This document shows positions 34,558-44,232 of a stretch of 64,000 nt of DNA, piece after piece. The translations under genes were made by a program, and so were the position numbers. How positions within the stretch are numbered: the first letter of the stretch is position 1; each line of letters opens with the position of its first letter. Source of the stretch: Maribacter cobaltidurans. Its GTDB lineage: Bacteria > Bacteroidota > Bacteroidia > Flavobacteriales > Flavobacteriaceae. The notes under the pieces were generated by a model. It worked only from the letters and a program-made list of their open reading frames with translations, was not told the origin of the DNA and searched no databases. Location: positions 1,483,001 through 1,547,000 of the forward strand of contig NZ_CP022957.1 of NCBI RefSeq assembly GCF_002269385.1, given 5' to 3'.

Positions 34558-36714
34558 TTATTTATTATTCTTCAGTAAAATTTCCAGTATTTCGATAGCC
34601 GCTTCACTAATTTTAGTTCCCGGACCATATATTGCAGTTACTCCTTTTTCTTGTAAGAATCCGTAATCCTGTTTCGGAATGACACCTCCCACCACGACAA
34701 GTATATCACCTCGATTATAGGCCTTAAGTTCCTCAATAACGGCCGGTACCAAGGTCTTATGTCCCGCCGTCAAGGATGAGATTCCCAAAACATGTACATC
34801 ATTCTCCACGGCCTGTTTCGCCACTTCCCTAGGAGTTTGGAACAGAGGTCCTATATCCACATCAAAACCAAGGTCTGCATAGGCGGTAGCAACCACTTTG
34901 GCCCCACGATCGTGTCCATCCTGTCCCATTTTGGCCACCATGATCCGAGGTCGTCGTCCTTCTTGCTCCGCCAATTGGTCCGCTAGCTGAACTGCCCTTT
35001 TAAAACTTTCGTCCTGTTTAATTTCTTTGGAATACACCCCCGAAATGGTATTATTGGCTGCGGTATGCCTGCCATAGGCTTCCTCAAGTGCCTGACTGAT
35101 TTCGCCTAAGGTAGCCCTTGACCTTGCCGCTTCTACAGCTAAAGCTAGTAAATTATCTCGCTGACTGTTTTCTTTAATTGAATCTTTTGCTGCACTGGTG
35201 ATACGATTCAATATATGACGTACTTGTTCTTCATTACGTTGTGCCTTCAATGTAGTCAACCGATCTATTTGCTGGATTCGTACCTTTTCATTGTCAACCT
35301 CCAAAATACTAAGGTTATCCTCTTGTTCCAGACGATATTTATTTACCCCAACGAGTACGTCCTTTCCACTATCCAATCGGGCCTGTTTTTTGGCGGCGGC
35401 CTCCTCGATTCTCATTTTGGGAATTCCGGCCTCAATCGCTTTGGTCATTCCTCCAAGTTCCTCCACCTCTTCAATAAGCTTCCAAGCCTTGTGTGCCAAT
35501 TCATCGGTTAAGGTTTCTAAGTAATAACTGCCTGCCCATGGATCTACGGTTTTGGTGATTTTGGTTTCTTCCTGAAGAAACAATTGCGTTTCCCGTGCAA
35601 TTCTTGCCGAAAAATCAGTAGGTAATGCTATGGCTTCATCCAAGGCGTTGGTATGTAAACTTTGCGTTCCTCCAAAGACTGCCGCCATGGCTTCTATAGT
35701 GGTCCTAGCGACATTATTGAAAGGATCCTGTTCCGTTAAACTCCAACCACTGGTCTGACTGTGGGTACGCAACATAAGCGACTTTACGTTCTGTGGACTG
35801 AACCCCTTGACCATTTTGGCCCAAAGCATTCTTCCTGCCCGTAACTTGGCTATTTCCATGAAATGGTTCATTCCAATACCCCAAAAGAAGGAGAGCCTTG
35901 GCGCAAAATCATCGATTTTTAGACCTGCCTCCAAACCTGTCCTAATATACTCCAAACCGTCTGCCAAGGTATAGGCCAGTTCCATATGGGCGGGAGCACC
36001 CGCTTCGTGCATATGATACCCGGAAATACTGATGCTATTGAACTTGGGCATATTTTGGCTGGTATATTCGAATATATCGGCTACCAAACGCATCGATGGA
36101 GCTGGTGGATAGATATAGGTGTTGCGAACCATAAATTCCTTCAGGATATCGTTTTGGATGGTTCCCGTCAATTGCTGCTTGGAAAGACCTTGTTCTTCGG
36201 CAGCCACGATATAAAAGGCCATAATAGGAATTACGGCACCATTCATGGTCATGGAAACCGACATTTTATCCAACGGAATTCCGTCGAACAACACCTTCAT
36301 ATCCTCCACGGAATCAATGGCAACTCCGGCCTTGCCTACGTCACCTACTACTCGTTCATGGTCACTATCATAACCTCTATGGGTTGGAAGGTCAAAGGCT
36401 ACCGATAGGCCCTTTTGCCCTCCTTCCAAATTTCTTCTGTAAAATGCATTGCTCTCTTCGGCCGTTGAAAAACCGGCATACTGTCTGATGGTCCATGGTT
36501 TTTGAACATACATCGTTGCATAGGGACCTCTTAAAAAAGGAGGTGATCCGGCAGGAAAATCCAAGTGTTCCAATGGATCCAAATCGCTTTCAGAATACGT
36601 TCGCTTCAATGGTATTCCCTCTGCAGTCTCAAATTCACCAAGCGGTTCCTTTGAAGGATTATCGATTCTCCCTGGTTTAAGACTGATATGCTGTACGTCC
36701 CTTCTACTCATCAT
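34558..36714 (-). CDS. mutB: Methylmalonyl-CoA mutase, large (catalytic) subunit
   Basis: With the start ATG ATG AGT at 36714 the protein has 718 residues, the usual size; the longer ORF runs into the small-subunit gene in another frame. The TIM-barrel part shows [46 protein letters not shown] and [19 protein letters not shown]. The C-terminal B12 domain has DGHDRG, whose His is the lower cobalt ligand, and GGVIPKQDY. It converts methylmalonyl-CoA and succinyl-CoA into one another. The start overlaps the end of the small-subunit gene by 11 bases. No cobalamin riboswitch is visible upstream of the operon. Confidence 0.95.
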   Translation of the reverse strand: MMSRRDVQHISLKPGRIDNPSKEPLGEFETAEGIPLKRTYSESDLDPLEHLDFPAGSPPFLRGPYATMYVQKPWTIRQYAGFSTAEESNAFYRRNLEGGQKGLSVAFDLPTHRGYDSDHERVVGDVGKAGVAIDSVEDMKVLFDGIPLDKMSVSMTMNGAVIPIMAFYIVAAEEQGLSKQQLTGTIQNDILKEFMVRNTYIYPPAPSMRLVADIFEYTSQNMPKFNSISISGYHMHEAGAPAHMELAYTLADGLEYIRTGLEAGLKIDDFAPRLSFFWGIGMNHFMEIAKLRAGRMLWAKMVKGFSPQNVKSLMLRTHSQTSGWSLTEQDPFNNVARTTIEAMAAVFGGTQSLHTNALDEAIALPTDFSARIARETQLFLQEETKITKTVDPWAGSYYLETLTDELAHKAWKLIEEVEELGGMTKAIEAGIPKMRIEEAAAKKQARLDSGKDVLVGVNKYRLEQEDNLSILEVDNEKVRIQQIDRLTTLKAQRNEEQVRHILNRITSAAKDSIKENSQRDNLLALAVEAARSRATLGEISQALEEAYGRHTAANNTISGVYSKEIKQDESFKRAVQLADQLAEQEGRRPRIMVAKMGQDGHDRGAKVVATAYADLGFDVDIGPLFQTPREVAKQAVENDVHVLGISSLTAGHKTLVPAVIEELKAYNRGDILVVVGGVIPKQDYGFLQEKGVTAIYGPGTKISEAAIEILEILLKNNK

Positions 36715-38092
36715 TAAGCCTTTTTTGTTCAATGGCCTCTGCCAAACGGGATTCAATGATGGGTTCGACCAAGGTTTTTCTGGGGCGCTTTTTAACAAAG
36801 GGATATAACTCTAAATCGTCTTTCATTCGGTCTGAACCATTCAAAAATTTATTGGTACCCACAAGTACCTCCGTACCCTTGTTAAATTGCTCCTGTTGTC
36901 TGTTAGCGGCTTCCCTGATGTTTTGCTGAACAATTCCGCCTTTTAACTGTTTTAGGAATCCCCCTTCCTTTTCGACGGATTTAAATAAAATCAATGCCTT
37001 TTCGGCCAATTGGCGGGTAAGGGACTCAATATAATAGGCCCCATCAGCAGCATTTTGAACTTTGTCCAGATATGCTTCCTCCTTAAATATCAATAACTGA
37101 TTTAAGGCAATACGACTTGAAAAGGCATTGTCCTTATGATAAAGTCTGTCATAAGGCTGATTAAAAACGACATGTGCACCACCAAGAATGGCCGACATAC
37201 ATTCCGTAGTTGTGCGGACCATGTTCATGTTGTAGTCGTACACCGTTTTGTTTCTTCGGCTTGGTTCGGCAACGATATGGCAGTCAATATTTAGACCATA
37301 TTCCTCCATTAAAGTACACCAAAGAAGACGTAGCGCCCTTAGTTTTGCGATCTCAAAGAAATAGTTGCCCCCAGTGGCCACCTTGAAAGTGAATTTTTCC
37401 ATTCCATCCAGCACCCCTTTGTCATACAAATGCTGCACATATTCATTGGCATGGGCAAGACCATAGCCAAGTTGTTGCACAATATCCGCACCTGCATTTT
37501 CATACAACGTGGTGTCAACGCTCAAAAGGTTATCGGCTTCGGTTTTTAAAAGTCGCTCCAGAATTTCATGATCTTTTGTTAGGTTGTGGAACCAATTTCC
37601 AGTGCGTGCCAAATTACCTATGATATCAATATTGAGAAAGAAATTTGAACATCCCTTTTCAGCATAATTAAGTAGAGACTCTATATATGAAACCGACAGG
37701 AAGGAAAAATGGAAAGATACTGGAATCTGTTGCAAATCTATATCCTTAAGTAGGGCCTTAAACTGAACTTCTTCATTGGGAACACTAAAATGAAGGGTTT
37801 CCACGCCCCTTTCCAAAAACTTAAGGGCTCTTTTATTCGCTTTTTCGGGCACTCCGGCATATATGGACTGTCCTATTTTCCATGTCTTTTCGGAATCTAT
37901 TGACAGGCAGATATCCCCAAGGTCTTCCCTATGATAAAAGGGTTTTACATGGATTCCCTCCCTAGATTTCCATACTAATTCCTCATTATAATCAGCTCCC
38001 TTTAAGTCATACTGGATTTTTTGCTTCCAAGCTTTAGCGGAAACCGGAGGAAATTCTTCGAAAAGAAGTTCTGCTTTTTTCTTTGACATCAC
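36704..38092 (-). CDS. mutA: Methylmalonyl-CoA mutase, small subunit
   Basis: A 462-residue paralogue of the large subunit with the TIM-barrel region only: [72 protein letters not shown]. The C-terminal B12-like domain of longer small subunits is missing, and there is no DxHxxG motif, so it should be the non-catalytic partner. This short form is common in Bacteroidetes. It is translated together with the large subunit (11-base overlap). Confidence 0.9.
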   Translation of the reverse strand: MMSKKKAELLFEEFPPVSAKAWKQKIQYDLKGADYNEELVWKSREGIHVKPFYHREDLGDICLSIDSEKTWKIGQSIYAGVPEKANKRALKFLERGVETLHFSVPNEEVQFKALLKDIDLQQIPVSFHFSFLSVSYIESLLNYAEKGCSNFFLNIDIIGNLARTGNWFHNLTKDHEILERLLKTEADNLLSVDTTLYENAGADIVQQLGYGLAHANEYVQHLYDKGVLDGMEKFTFKVATGGNYFFEIAKLRALRLLWCTLMEEYGLNIDCHIVAEPSRRNKTVYDYNMNMVRTTTECMSAILGGAHVVFNQPYDRLYHKDNAFSSRIALNQLLIFKEEAYLDKVQNAADGAYYIESLTRQLAEKALILFKSVEKEGGFLKQLKGGIVQQNIREAANRQQEQFNKGTEVLVGTNKFLNGSDRMKDDLELYPFVKKRPRKTLVEPIIESRLAEAIEQKRLNDE

Positions 38093-38152
38093 TCAAATAT
38101 CTCAATGGGTGTTACTCAAAGATACAATAAGAAAAAGGGATATACGATTAGG

Positions 38153-38183
38153 AAAAGTGGCCCTAAAACAAAATGGGCACTTT
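38153..38183 (-). terminator. Terminator at the end of the LytTR regulator gene
   Basis: AAAGTG(G)CCC and GGGCACTTT pair with one bulged base around TAAAACAAAAT. It overlaps the regulator's stop codon region. The minus-strand tail is only CTTTTCCT, so it is of medium quality. Confidence 0.5.
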
Positions 38184-38946
38184 AAGAATTTACCCAGTTT
38201 TTAAAAGCCGTGGCCTTGGCCTTGCTTACCACCACCTTTTCCTCACAAGAAGGTGTAAGGGTTACTATGAGCTTACCATTGAAATAATATTTTATACTTT
38301 CCAAAGCATCTTTCTGGACAATAAATTGTCTGTTGACCCTATAAAATTTAAAGGGATCCAACTCTTCCTCAATTTCTTCCAATTTATTATCCATCACAAA
38401 GGATTGATTATCCTTGGTTACGGCCTTGACAATACCCGTATCTATTCTAAAATAGGCGATGTTATTAGTTTTTAAGGGGATAAGCTGATCCCGCTGACTT
38501 ACAAGAAAAGTCTCCTTATAGTTTTTTGCACTACCCCCTATCAAGTTCAACAAACCCTCGATCTGATGTTTATCTATACCTTTTTCGGTCGTTCTACTTT
38601 TGAATTTATTTATAGCTTCAAGGAGTTCCTCCTCGTCGATAGGTTTTAGGAGGTAATCAATACTGTTCACTTTAAAGGCCTTTAATGCGTATTGATCATA
38701 GGCTGTGGTAAATATAATCGGGGTAGTTACCTCGACTTTTTCAAAAATCTCAAAAGATAAGCCATCCGCAAGATGGATATCCATAAAAATAAGGGAAGCT
38801 TTATACGGTTGGGCGAAAAAGGCAACGGCATCGGTAACCGATTCTAACACCTGTTCTATTTCAATGGTATCATCTATAGATTGAAGTAGATAGGCCAGGT
38901 TTTCACTTGCCGCCAATTCGTCCTCTACAATAACTACTTTCATCAT
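38182..38946 (-). CDS. LytTR-family response regulator
   Basis: A 254-residue regulator. The receiver domain has the acidic pair Glu8-Asp9, phospho-Asp56 in LIFMDIHLADG, Thr in IFTTAYDQYAL and Lys in DYLLKPID. A LytTR DNA-binding domain follows from about 145 (RDQLIPLKTNNIAYFRIDTG, FYRVNRQFIVQKDALESIKYYFNGKL). It overlaps the sensor gene by four bases (ATGA), so the pair is one operon. LytTR regulators bind direct repeats and often control surface or export genes. The target is not visible; the acidic repeat protein gene upstream is a candidate. Confidence 0.93.
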   Translation of the reverse strand: MMKVVIVEDELAASENLAYLLQSIDDTIEIEQVLESVTDAVAFFAQPYKASLIFMDIHLADGLSFEIFEKVEVTTPIIFTTAYDQYALKAFKVNSIDYLLKPIDEEELLEAINKFKSRTTEKGIDKHQIEGLLNLIGGSAKNYKETFLVSQRDQLIPLKTNNIAYFRIDTGIVKAVTKDNQSFVMDNKLEEIEEELDPFKFYRVNRQFIVQKDALESIKYYFNGKLIVTLTPSCEEKVVVSKAKATAFKNWVNS

Positions 38947-39986
38947 TCTTTGGTCAATGGAAGCTCTATGCTAAATATTTGGTCATCTGTACGTACAGTA
39001 AGCTCTTGCTTAAGAAGTAGGGCATATCGTTTTTTTAAGTTTGATAAGCCATTTTTTGTTCCATCAGCCAAATTTGTTCTAGGTCTAATCCTATTTTCTA
39101 CAAAAATGGAATCCCCTTTCTGGAAAATGTCAATTATTAGGGGATTGGAAGCTGATATTTCGTTGTGTTTTACCGCATTCTCAACCAACAATTGCAAGGC
39201 CAGCGGAGGTAATTTTTTATCAAGATATTCATCGCCTATTTGAATGTTAAGCTTAAACCGATCCCTATATCTTGTTTCTATAAGATAGGCATAACTTTCC
39301 AAATATTTAAGTTCCTCCCTCACGGTAACCAAATCCAAATCTCCGCTCTGCAAGATGTACCTGTACATGTGTGACAACTTGTTTACAAATTGGGTCGCCG
39401 GTTTATTTTCCCTAATTAAAGAAGTAAGCGAGTTTAATGAGTTGAATAAAAAATGTGGATCTATTTGGTTCTTAAGTGCCGCCAATTCATTCTGTAAATT
39501 TTGCTGTTTTAATCTTTCGTTCTCCAAATTGCTTTCTTGCTGGTCTGTCTGCAATCTTAAAACGCGGGCTATAAAGAATAGTACCACTGCTAGAACCACA
39601 TAGTTAAAATTGGTGAAACCTTCATCCTTCCTGTCTATTTCATGGCCAATTACATACATGAAAAAAGATTTGAACAAATACAGAAAAAGTAGAATAATAA
39701 TGGTGTCCGCCAAAATGGCAACTATCATTCTTAACGTGTGCGAACCGTTCAATTTGAGGTATACCAAATTGGTATTTACTTGCAATATCATCCATGAAAA
39801 GGCCACAAAAAAAGCATACCGATATAGAAAATCGATAAACAAATCACCGGACAGGTCAATATTACCCCCACTGAACATATTGTACAGGTAGATTGACCTT
39901 GGTAGGGAAATTAAAATGGCCAATAAGAGCGATATCTTAATTATCTGACCATTCTTAATAGGTTTTAACATCATGGGAATCTGCAT
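38943..39986 (-). CDS. LytS-type membrane sensor histidine kinase
   Basis: A 347-residue kinase. Four membrane segments lie in residues 15-155 (KISLLLAILISLPRSIYLY, YAFFVAFSWMILQV, MIVAILADTIIILLFLYLF, YVVLAVVLFFIARVL), then a coiled coil, the His_kinase block ALKNQIDPHFLFNSLNSLTSL with the phospho-His, and an ATPase domain with LALQLLVENAVKHNEIS and GTKNGLSNLKKRYALL. It has no periplasmic sensor domain of note, so the signal is probably sensed in the membrane. The partner regulator overlaps its stop. Confidence 0.92.
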   Translation of the reverse strand: MQIPMMLKPIKNGQIIKISLLLAILISLPRSIYLYNMFSGGNIDLSGDLFIDFLYRYAFFVAFSWMILQVNTNLVYLKLNGSHTLRMIVAILADTIIILLFLYLFKSFFMYVIGHEIDRKDEGFTNFNYVVLAVVLFFIARVLRLQTDQQESNLENERLKQQNLQNELAALKNQIDPHFLFNSLNSLTSLIRENKPATQFVNKLSHMYRYILQSGDLDLVTVREELKYLESYAYLIETRYRDRFKLNIQIGDEYLDKKLPPLALQLLVENAVKHNEISASNPLIIDIFQKGDSIFVENRIRPRTNLADGTKNGLSNLKKRYALLLKQELTVRTDDQIFSIELPLTKE

Positions 39987-40049
39987 GGTGGGTATGGTTT
40001 CAAATGTACATTAAATTTGGTTGGTTTTATTGCTCTGGATTTAAGAAGA

Positions 40050-40078
40050 ATGGGCCCTCAAATGAATGAAGGCCCATC
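40050..40078 (-). terminator. Terminator candidate behind the acidic repeat protein gene
   Basis: ATGGGCC and GGCCCAT pair around CTCAAATGAATGAA. The minus-strand tail TCTTCTTAAATCC is weakly T-rich. Confidence 0.5.
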
Positions 40079-40108
40079 AAAGGGTGTTAACTAACAACAA
40101 TCAACCAC

Positions 40109-40480
40109 CTATTTTGCATATGCATCAAAGTTTTGGGGCAGGTACTGTGTCACATCAAAATCCAACACTACTTCTTCCTCTTCCTCGAGCACGATAATAT
40201 CCTTTGCGTCCAATTCCATTCCTTCATACGGGTTAAATCCCAATGGCAGGTATTCTGAAGTGTCAAAGCCCAATACAACCTCTTCTTCCTCTTCGAACAA
40301 AACGATTTCGCTAGGATCCATGTTCGCAGATTCCATTTCCATTTTTAGTCCTTCAGCAAAAGGGTTATTTTCCAAACTATGCCCATCATTATCTGCTCCT
40401 GTACAGTAATGTGCTGCTTTTGAAGAAAGCAATAAAGCTCCCAATATTCCAATTCCTATTAATACACTTATTTTTTTCAT
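40109..40480 (-). CDS. Secreted acidic protein with a duplicated EEEEEVVL motif
   Basis: A 123-residue protein with signal peptide (MKKISVLIGIGILGALLLSSKAAH). The mature part holds two copies of one unit: IVLFEEEEEVVLGFDTSEYLP (near 58-78) and IVLEEEEEVVLDFDVTQYLP (near 95-114), each followed by xxFxPY/FDAY. I know no named family. The poly-Glu strand pair could bind cations or a positively charged partner. It is monocistronic, one gene away from the LytS/LytTR operon, on the same strand. Confidence 0.7.
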   Translation of the reverse strand: MKKISVLIGIGILGALLLSSKAAHYCTGADNDGHSLENNPFAEGLKMEMESANMDPSEIVLFEEEEEVVLGFDTSEYLPLGFNPYEGMELDAKDIIVLEEEEEVVLDFDVTQYLPQNFDAYAK

Positions 40481-40675
40481 GATATTTATTTCTTAATTAT
40501 AAATCTGATTGTGAATTCTTTACAGGACAAATGTAGGAGCTATGTACCTACATCCTGGGAATATTAAAGTGAAGTGACCGAAAATGAACCTGAAACTGCT
40601 TCATGCTTAAACGAAGTACAGAGGTATTCTCAAATTCAAGTAAATAATAGCCCTTGAATTCGACTAAAATGAGAA

Positions 40676-40723
40676 ATCCCAATAGGGTACTGGCTTGAAA
40701 TGCTGCCCGTACCCTATTGGGAT
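40676..40723 (-). terminator. Long perfect hairpin behind the ALDH gene
   Basis: ATCCCAATAGGGTAC and GTACCCTATTGGGAT are perfect 15-bp arms around an 18-base loop. It lies about 50 bases behind the ALDH stop, so it can end the uronate transcript (minus-strand tail TTCTCATTTTAG). The 40481-40775 gap shows nothing else. Confidence 0.6.
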
Positions 40724-40775
40724 ACTATCTATATCTAAAAAAAACAGAATTAGTGTTTAATGCAACTAATAAAAC

Positions 40776-42323
40776 CTAAATGGATTTTTGGGAAAATTCA
40801 CCATCCACCAATCGCCAAATATGTAATGGATTGTCGTTTTTAAGTTCATCGGGAAGCAGACTTTCAGGATAATCCTGATAACATACCGGTCTTACAAAAC
40901 GTTTTATGGCATTGGTACCTACAGATGTAGAACTTGGGGCCGTTGTGGCAGGAAACGGACCTCCATGTACCATGGAATGGCAAACCTCCACCCCAGTAGG
41001 ATATCCGTTGACCAGAACCCTACCTACTTTTTGCTCCAAAATATTAAATAGTTCAGCATATTCCTCCAAATCTTCGTCAGTACCATGGACCGTGGCGGTC
41101 AAATGACCTTCCAATTCCCTGGCCGCCTTCAAAAGATCTTCCTTGGCAGTGGTCTCAACGACAATGGAGGAGGGCCCAAAATTTTCTTCCGATAACTCTT
41201 TGCTTTTCAAATAGGTATCTATAGTGGTTTTAAAGACCTTTGAACAAACCCCAATCTTATGGTCTACTTTTTTGCCTTCGCCTAGAACCATCAACTTTTC
41301 GTTTTTAGACAATTCTTCCAAACCCTTGTTATAGGCGGACTGAATTCCTTCGGTCAACATAATGGCCGGGTCTGTTTTACTTACTTGGGCAGAAAGTTCT
41401 TCTAAAAACTCCTCTGATTTTTCACCTTTGGGATAAAAACTCAATCCCGGGTTGGTACAGAACTGTCCAACACCCATGTTCAAGGAATTGGAATACCCTT
41501 GTGCGATTTGTTCTGCCCTCTCCTTAAGCGCTCTGGGCAAAATAAACATAGGATTGGTACTGCCCATTTCAGAAAAAACAGGGATAGGAACAGGTCTCGA
41601 GTTCGCATAATTGAAAATAGCCATTCCCCCTCTGTAAGAACCTGTAAAACCAACAGCCTTGATATCCTCATGTTTTACCAAGTTTCCCCCTACTTCAATG
41701 GAAGTTCCTTGCACCATGGAAAATACACCTTCTGGCAAACCAATCTCCTTTATGGCTTTTTGGATGGCCCCAGTAATCATTTCAGTGGTTCCAGGGTGTG
41801 CAGGGTGACCTTTGTATACTACAGGACATCCCGCAGCCAAAGCTGAAGCTGTATCCCCTCCTGCCGTTGAAAACGCCAATGGAAAATTACTGGCCCCAAA
41901 GACCGCAACCGGTCCCAAGGGAATCAACATATGTCGTATATCCGATTTTGGTAATGGTTCCCTATTGGGCTGGGCCAAGTCGATTCTAGCATCTACCCAA
42001 GAACCTTCCCTCACCACACTGGCAAACAATCGTAACTGACTCATGGTCCTTCCACGTTCACCAGTAAGTCTGCCTATTGGCAATGCCGTCTCCAAATGAC
42101 AACGTTCCAACAAGTCATCTCCAAGGGCATTGATTTCGTCTGCAATTTGTTCCAAAAATTTTGCCTTGGTTTCATTGTCCAGCTTCCTATAGGCCTGAAA
42201 AGCCTTTGCGGCATTTTTTGCCGCTTTATCCACATCCTCTCGAGTTGAATTTTTAAACTCGCCTTCCAATTTTTCCCCTGTTGCCGGATTTATAGCCTGA
42301 TAATACGTTGTATCACTATTCAT
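40776..42323 (-). CDS. Aldehyde dehydrogenase (2,5-dioxovalerate type)
   Basis: A 515-residue NAD(P)-dependent ALDH. PLGPVAVFGASNFPLAFSTAGGDTASALAAGCPVVYKGHPAHPGT, GFTGSYRGG, the general-base Glu in FSEMGSTNP and the nucleophile Cys in GVGQFCTNPG are present. The form FGASNFPLAFSTAGGDTASA is typical of alpha-ketoglutaric semialdehyde (2,5-dioxovalerate) dehydrogenases of oxidative sugar-acid pathways. It stands 290 bases behind the uxaA gene on the same strand. It may serve an oxidative branch of uronate, arabinose or aldarate use. Confidence 0.87.
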   Translation of the reverse strand: MNSDTTYYQAINPATGEKLEGEFKNSTREDVDKAAKNAAKAFQAYRKLDNETKAKFLEQIADEINALGDDLLERCHLETALPIGRLTGERGRTMSQLRLFASVVREGSWVDARIDLAQPNREPLPKSDIRHMLIPLGPVAVFGASNFPLAFSTAGGDTASALAAGCPVVYKGHPAHPGTTEMITGAIQKAIKEIGLPEGVFSMVQGTSIEVGGNLVKHEDIKAVGFTGSYRGGMAIFNYANSRPVPIPVFSEMGSTNPMFILPRALKERAEQIAQGYSNSLNMGVGQFCTNPGLSFYPKGEKSEEFLEELSAQVSKTDPAIMLTEGIQSAYNKGLEELSKNEKLMVLGEGKKVDHKIGVCSKVFKTTIDTYLKSKELSEENFGPSSIVVETTAKEDLLKAARELEGHLTATVHGTDEDLEEYAELFNILEQKVGRVLVNGYPTGVEVCHSMVHGGPFPATTAPSSTSVGTNAIKRFVRPVCYQDYPESLLPDELKNDNPLHIWRLVDGEFSQKSI

Positions 42324-42611
42324 TTGATGATCTTTTTCCTTTGTTTTTAATGTATCCCTAAAATTACTAAATGTGTAACAGTTGACCTTGGGTTTTGTAG
42401 TTGGATTTTTGACTATTTTGTTCGTAATCTGTTTAAAATCTATAAATCACAGTTTCTTTGACATGTTTTTTTGTGCTGAAATATGGACTTTCACTTTTGT
42501 GGCAACAGTAAAACAATAACCATGAATTCAAACGATAAATTTTGAATCGATTCTTTCTACTAGACTCCATGTGAATTGAAGAATTCCCTGAAAAACAAAC
42601 AACTAAGTCCA

Positions 42612-44228
42612 TTATAAGGAAACGCCACGTTTCCAAGGGATAAAATCGTCTTGCCCCAATGCATCGGCCTTTGCCTTTATTTCTCCACTCGCTACTTGGA
42701 TTACATATTCCAATATTTCAGCTCCCATTTCTTCAATCGACCTTTCGCCTCTAATCACCGCTCCCGTGTCAATATCAATGATATCCGGCATTTTTTTGGC
42801 CAATTCCGTATTGGAGGACACCTTGATTACCGGAGCGATGGGATTTCCCGTAGGAGTTCCCAAGCCGGTGGTAAAAACAACAATATTGGCTCCAGAGCCA
42901 ACCATTCCCGTAGTGCTTTCTACATCGTTCCCTGGGGTGCAGAGCAAATTAAGTCCTGGTCTAGTCACATATTCGCCATAATCCAATACCCCTTGTATGG
43001 GGGATGTGCCCCCTTTTTTAGCTGCACCGGCCGACTTCATGGCATCCGTGATGAGACCGTCCTTGATATTTCCTGGCGAGGGGTTCATATCAAAACCAGA
43101 CCCCACCCGTTCCGCGGAATTCTCATAGGCCTTCATCAATTGCATAAAACGTTCGGCATCCTCGTCGCGGACGCATCGGTTCACCAGCTCCTGTTCTACC
43201 CCGCATAACTCGGGAAATTCAGAAAGAACAGGAGAACCTCCCAGAGCGGTCAACAGATCAGAGGCATAACCTAGCGCCGGGTTAGCCGAAATTCCAGAAA
43301 ATCCATCGGAACCCCCGCATTCCAGTCCCAATTTTAATTTTGAAAGGGGAGCGGGTTTTCTTTGAATGTTATTTGCTTCTTTAATCCCTTTAAAAGATTC
43401 CTTGATGATAATATTCAACATATCCTCTACGGTTCCCAATTGCTGTTGCTCATAGATCAATACGGGTTTCTGTAAATTAGCATCCAAGGATTTTAAGGCC
43501 TCCGTTAAAAGATCTATTTGTAAATTTTGACATCCAAGGCTTAAAACCGTAGCTCCCGCCACATTGGGGTTTTTGATATATCCTGCCAATAATTTGGCCA
43601 AAGTTTCCGAATCTTGACGAATACCACCGCATCCTCCTTGGTGGGTAATAAATTTAACCTCTATATTTTCAAAAGTTCGTTCACCCGCCGTATCATCTGC
43701 ATCAATATCATTGAGGCTACTACCTAGTATAAGTCGCCTCAAGAGTCGTCTTTGTTTACTTATTTTTCCAATGGCCAATTCCTTTTCAAAGGCATCCTTT
43801 AGTATCTCTATATTTCTATTTTCACAGAATACCAAGGGAAAGAACAGCCATACATTTTGGGTACCAACCTGGCCATCCAGCCTGTGATACCCCATAAAAG
43901 TTCGTTCCTTCCACTGGGAAATATCGGGAGGGTTCCAAGTATATCTATCCGTTCTTCCTTGTACTTCCGCACTCTGATGCTTTACATTTTCCGTAGTTAA
44001 AAGTCCCCCCTTTTGTATAAAGTGGAGAGCCCTACCTACTAAAACCCCGTACATAAAAACGCTGTCTCCCTCCTTTAAATCCTGGAGGGCTATTTTATGT
44101 TTTGCCTTGGTAGGATTTAATATGGTAATGTCCTGGCCTTCAAAACGTACCACGTGGCCTTGGGTTAAGTCCGCCAAGGCTATGCCGACATTGTCCTCGT
44201 TATGTACTTTAATCAACTGTTGCATCAT
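42612..44228 (-). CDS. uxaA: Altronate dehydratase
   Basis: The start MMQQLIKVHNEDNVGIAL (44228) lies four bases behind the uxaB stop; the ORF start at 44252 would overlap it. The 538-residue product has the N-terminal SAF-like domain (KVHNEDNVGIALADL) and the C-terminal dehydratase part with THQGGCGGIRQD, LGLECGGSDGFSGISANPALG and VVFTTGLGTPTGNPIAPVIK. It removes water from D-altronate to give 2-keto-3-deoxy-D-gluconate. An Fe2+-dependent cytoplasmic enzyme; slightly longer than the E. coli one (about 495), as usual in Bacteroidetes. Confidence 0.93.
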   Translation of the reverse strand: MMQQLIKVHNEDNVGIALADLTQGHVVRFEGQDITILNPTKAKHKIALQDLKEGDSVFMYGVLVGRALHFIQKGGLLTTENVKHQSAEVQGRTDRYTWNPPDISQWKERTFMGYHRLDGQVGTQNVWLFFPLVFCENRNIEILKDAFEKELAIGKISKQRRLLRRLILGSSLNDIDADDTAGERTFENIEVKFITHQGGCGGIRQDSETLAKLLAGYIKNPNVAGATVLSLGCQNLQIDLLTEALKSLDANLQKPVLIYEQQQLGTVEDMLNIIIKESFKGIKEANNIQRKPAPLSKLKLGLECGGSDGFSGISANPALGYASDLLTALGGSPVLSEFPELCGVEQELVNRCVRDEDAERFMQLMKAYENSAERVGSGFDMNPSPGNIKDGLITDAMKSAGAAKKGGTSPIQGVLDYGEYVTRPGLNLLCTPGNDVESTTGMVGSGANIVVFTTGLGTPTGNPIAPVIKVSSNTELAKKMPDIIDIDTGAVIRGERSIEEMGAEILEYVIQVASGEIKAKADALGQDDFIPWKRGVSL

Positions 44229-44232
44229 GCTT

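Noticed and set aside
38093..38160. Cobalamin riboswitch in front of the mutase genes
   Set aside because: The upstream gap is under 100 bases and holds only a terminator hairpin; no B12-box.
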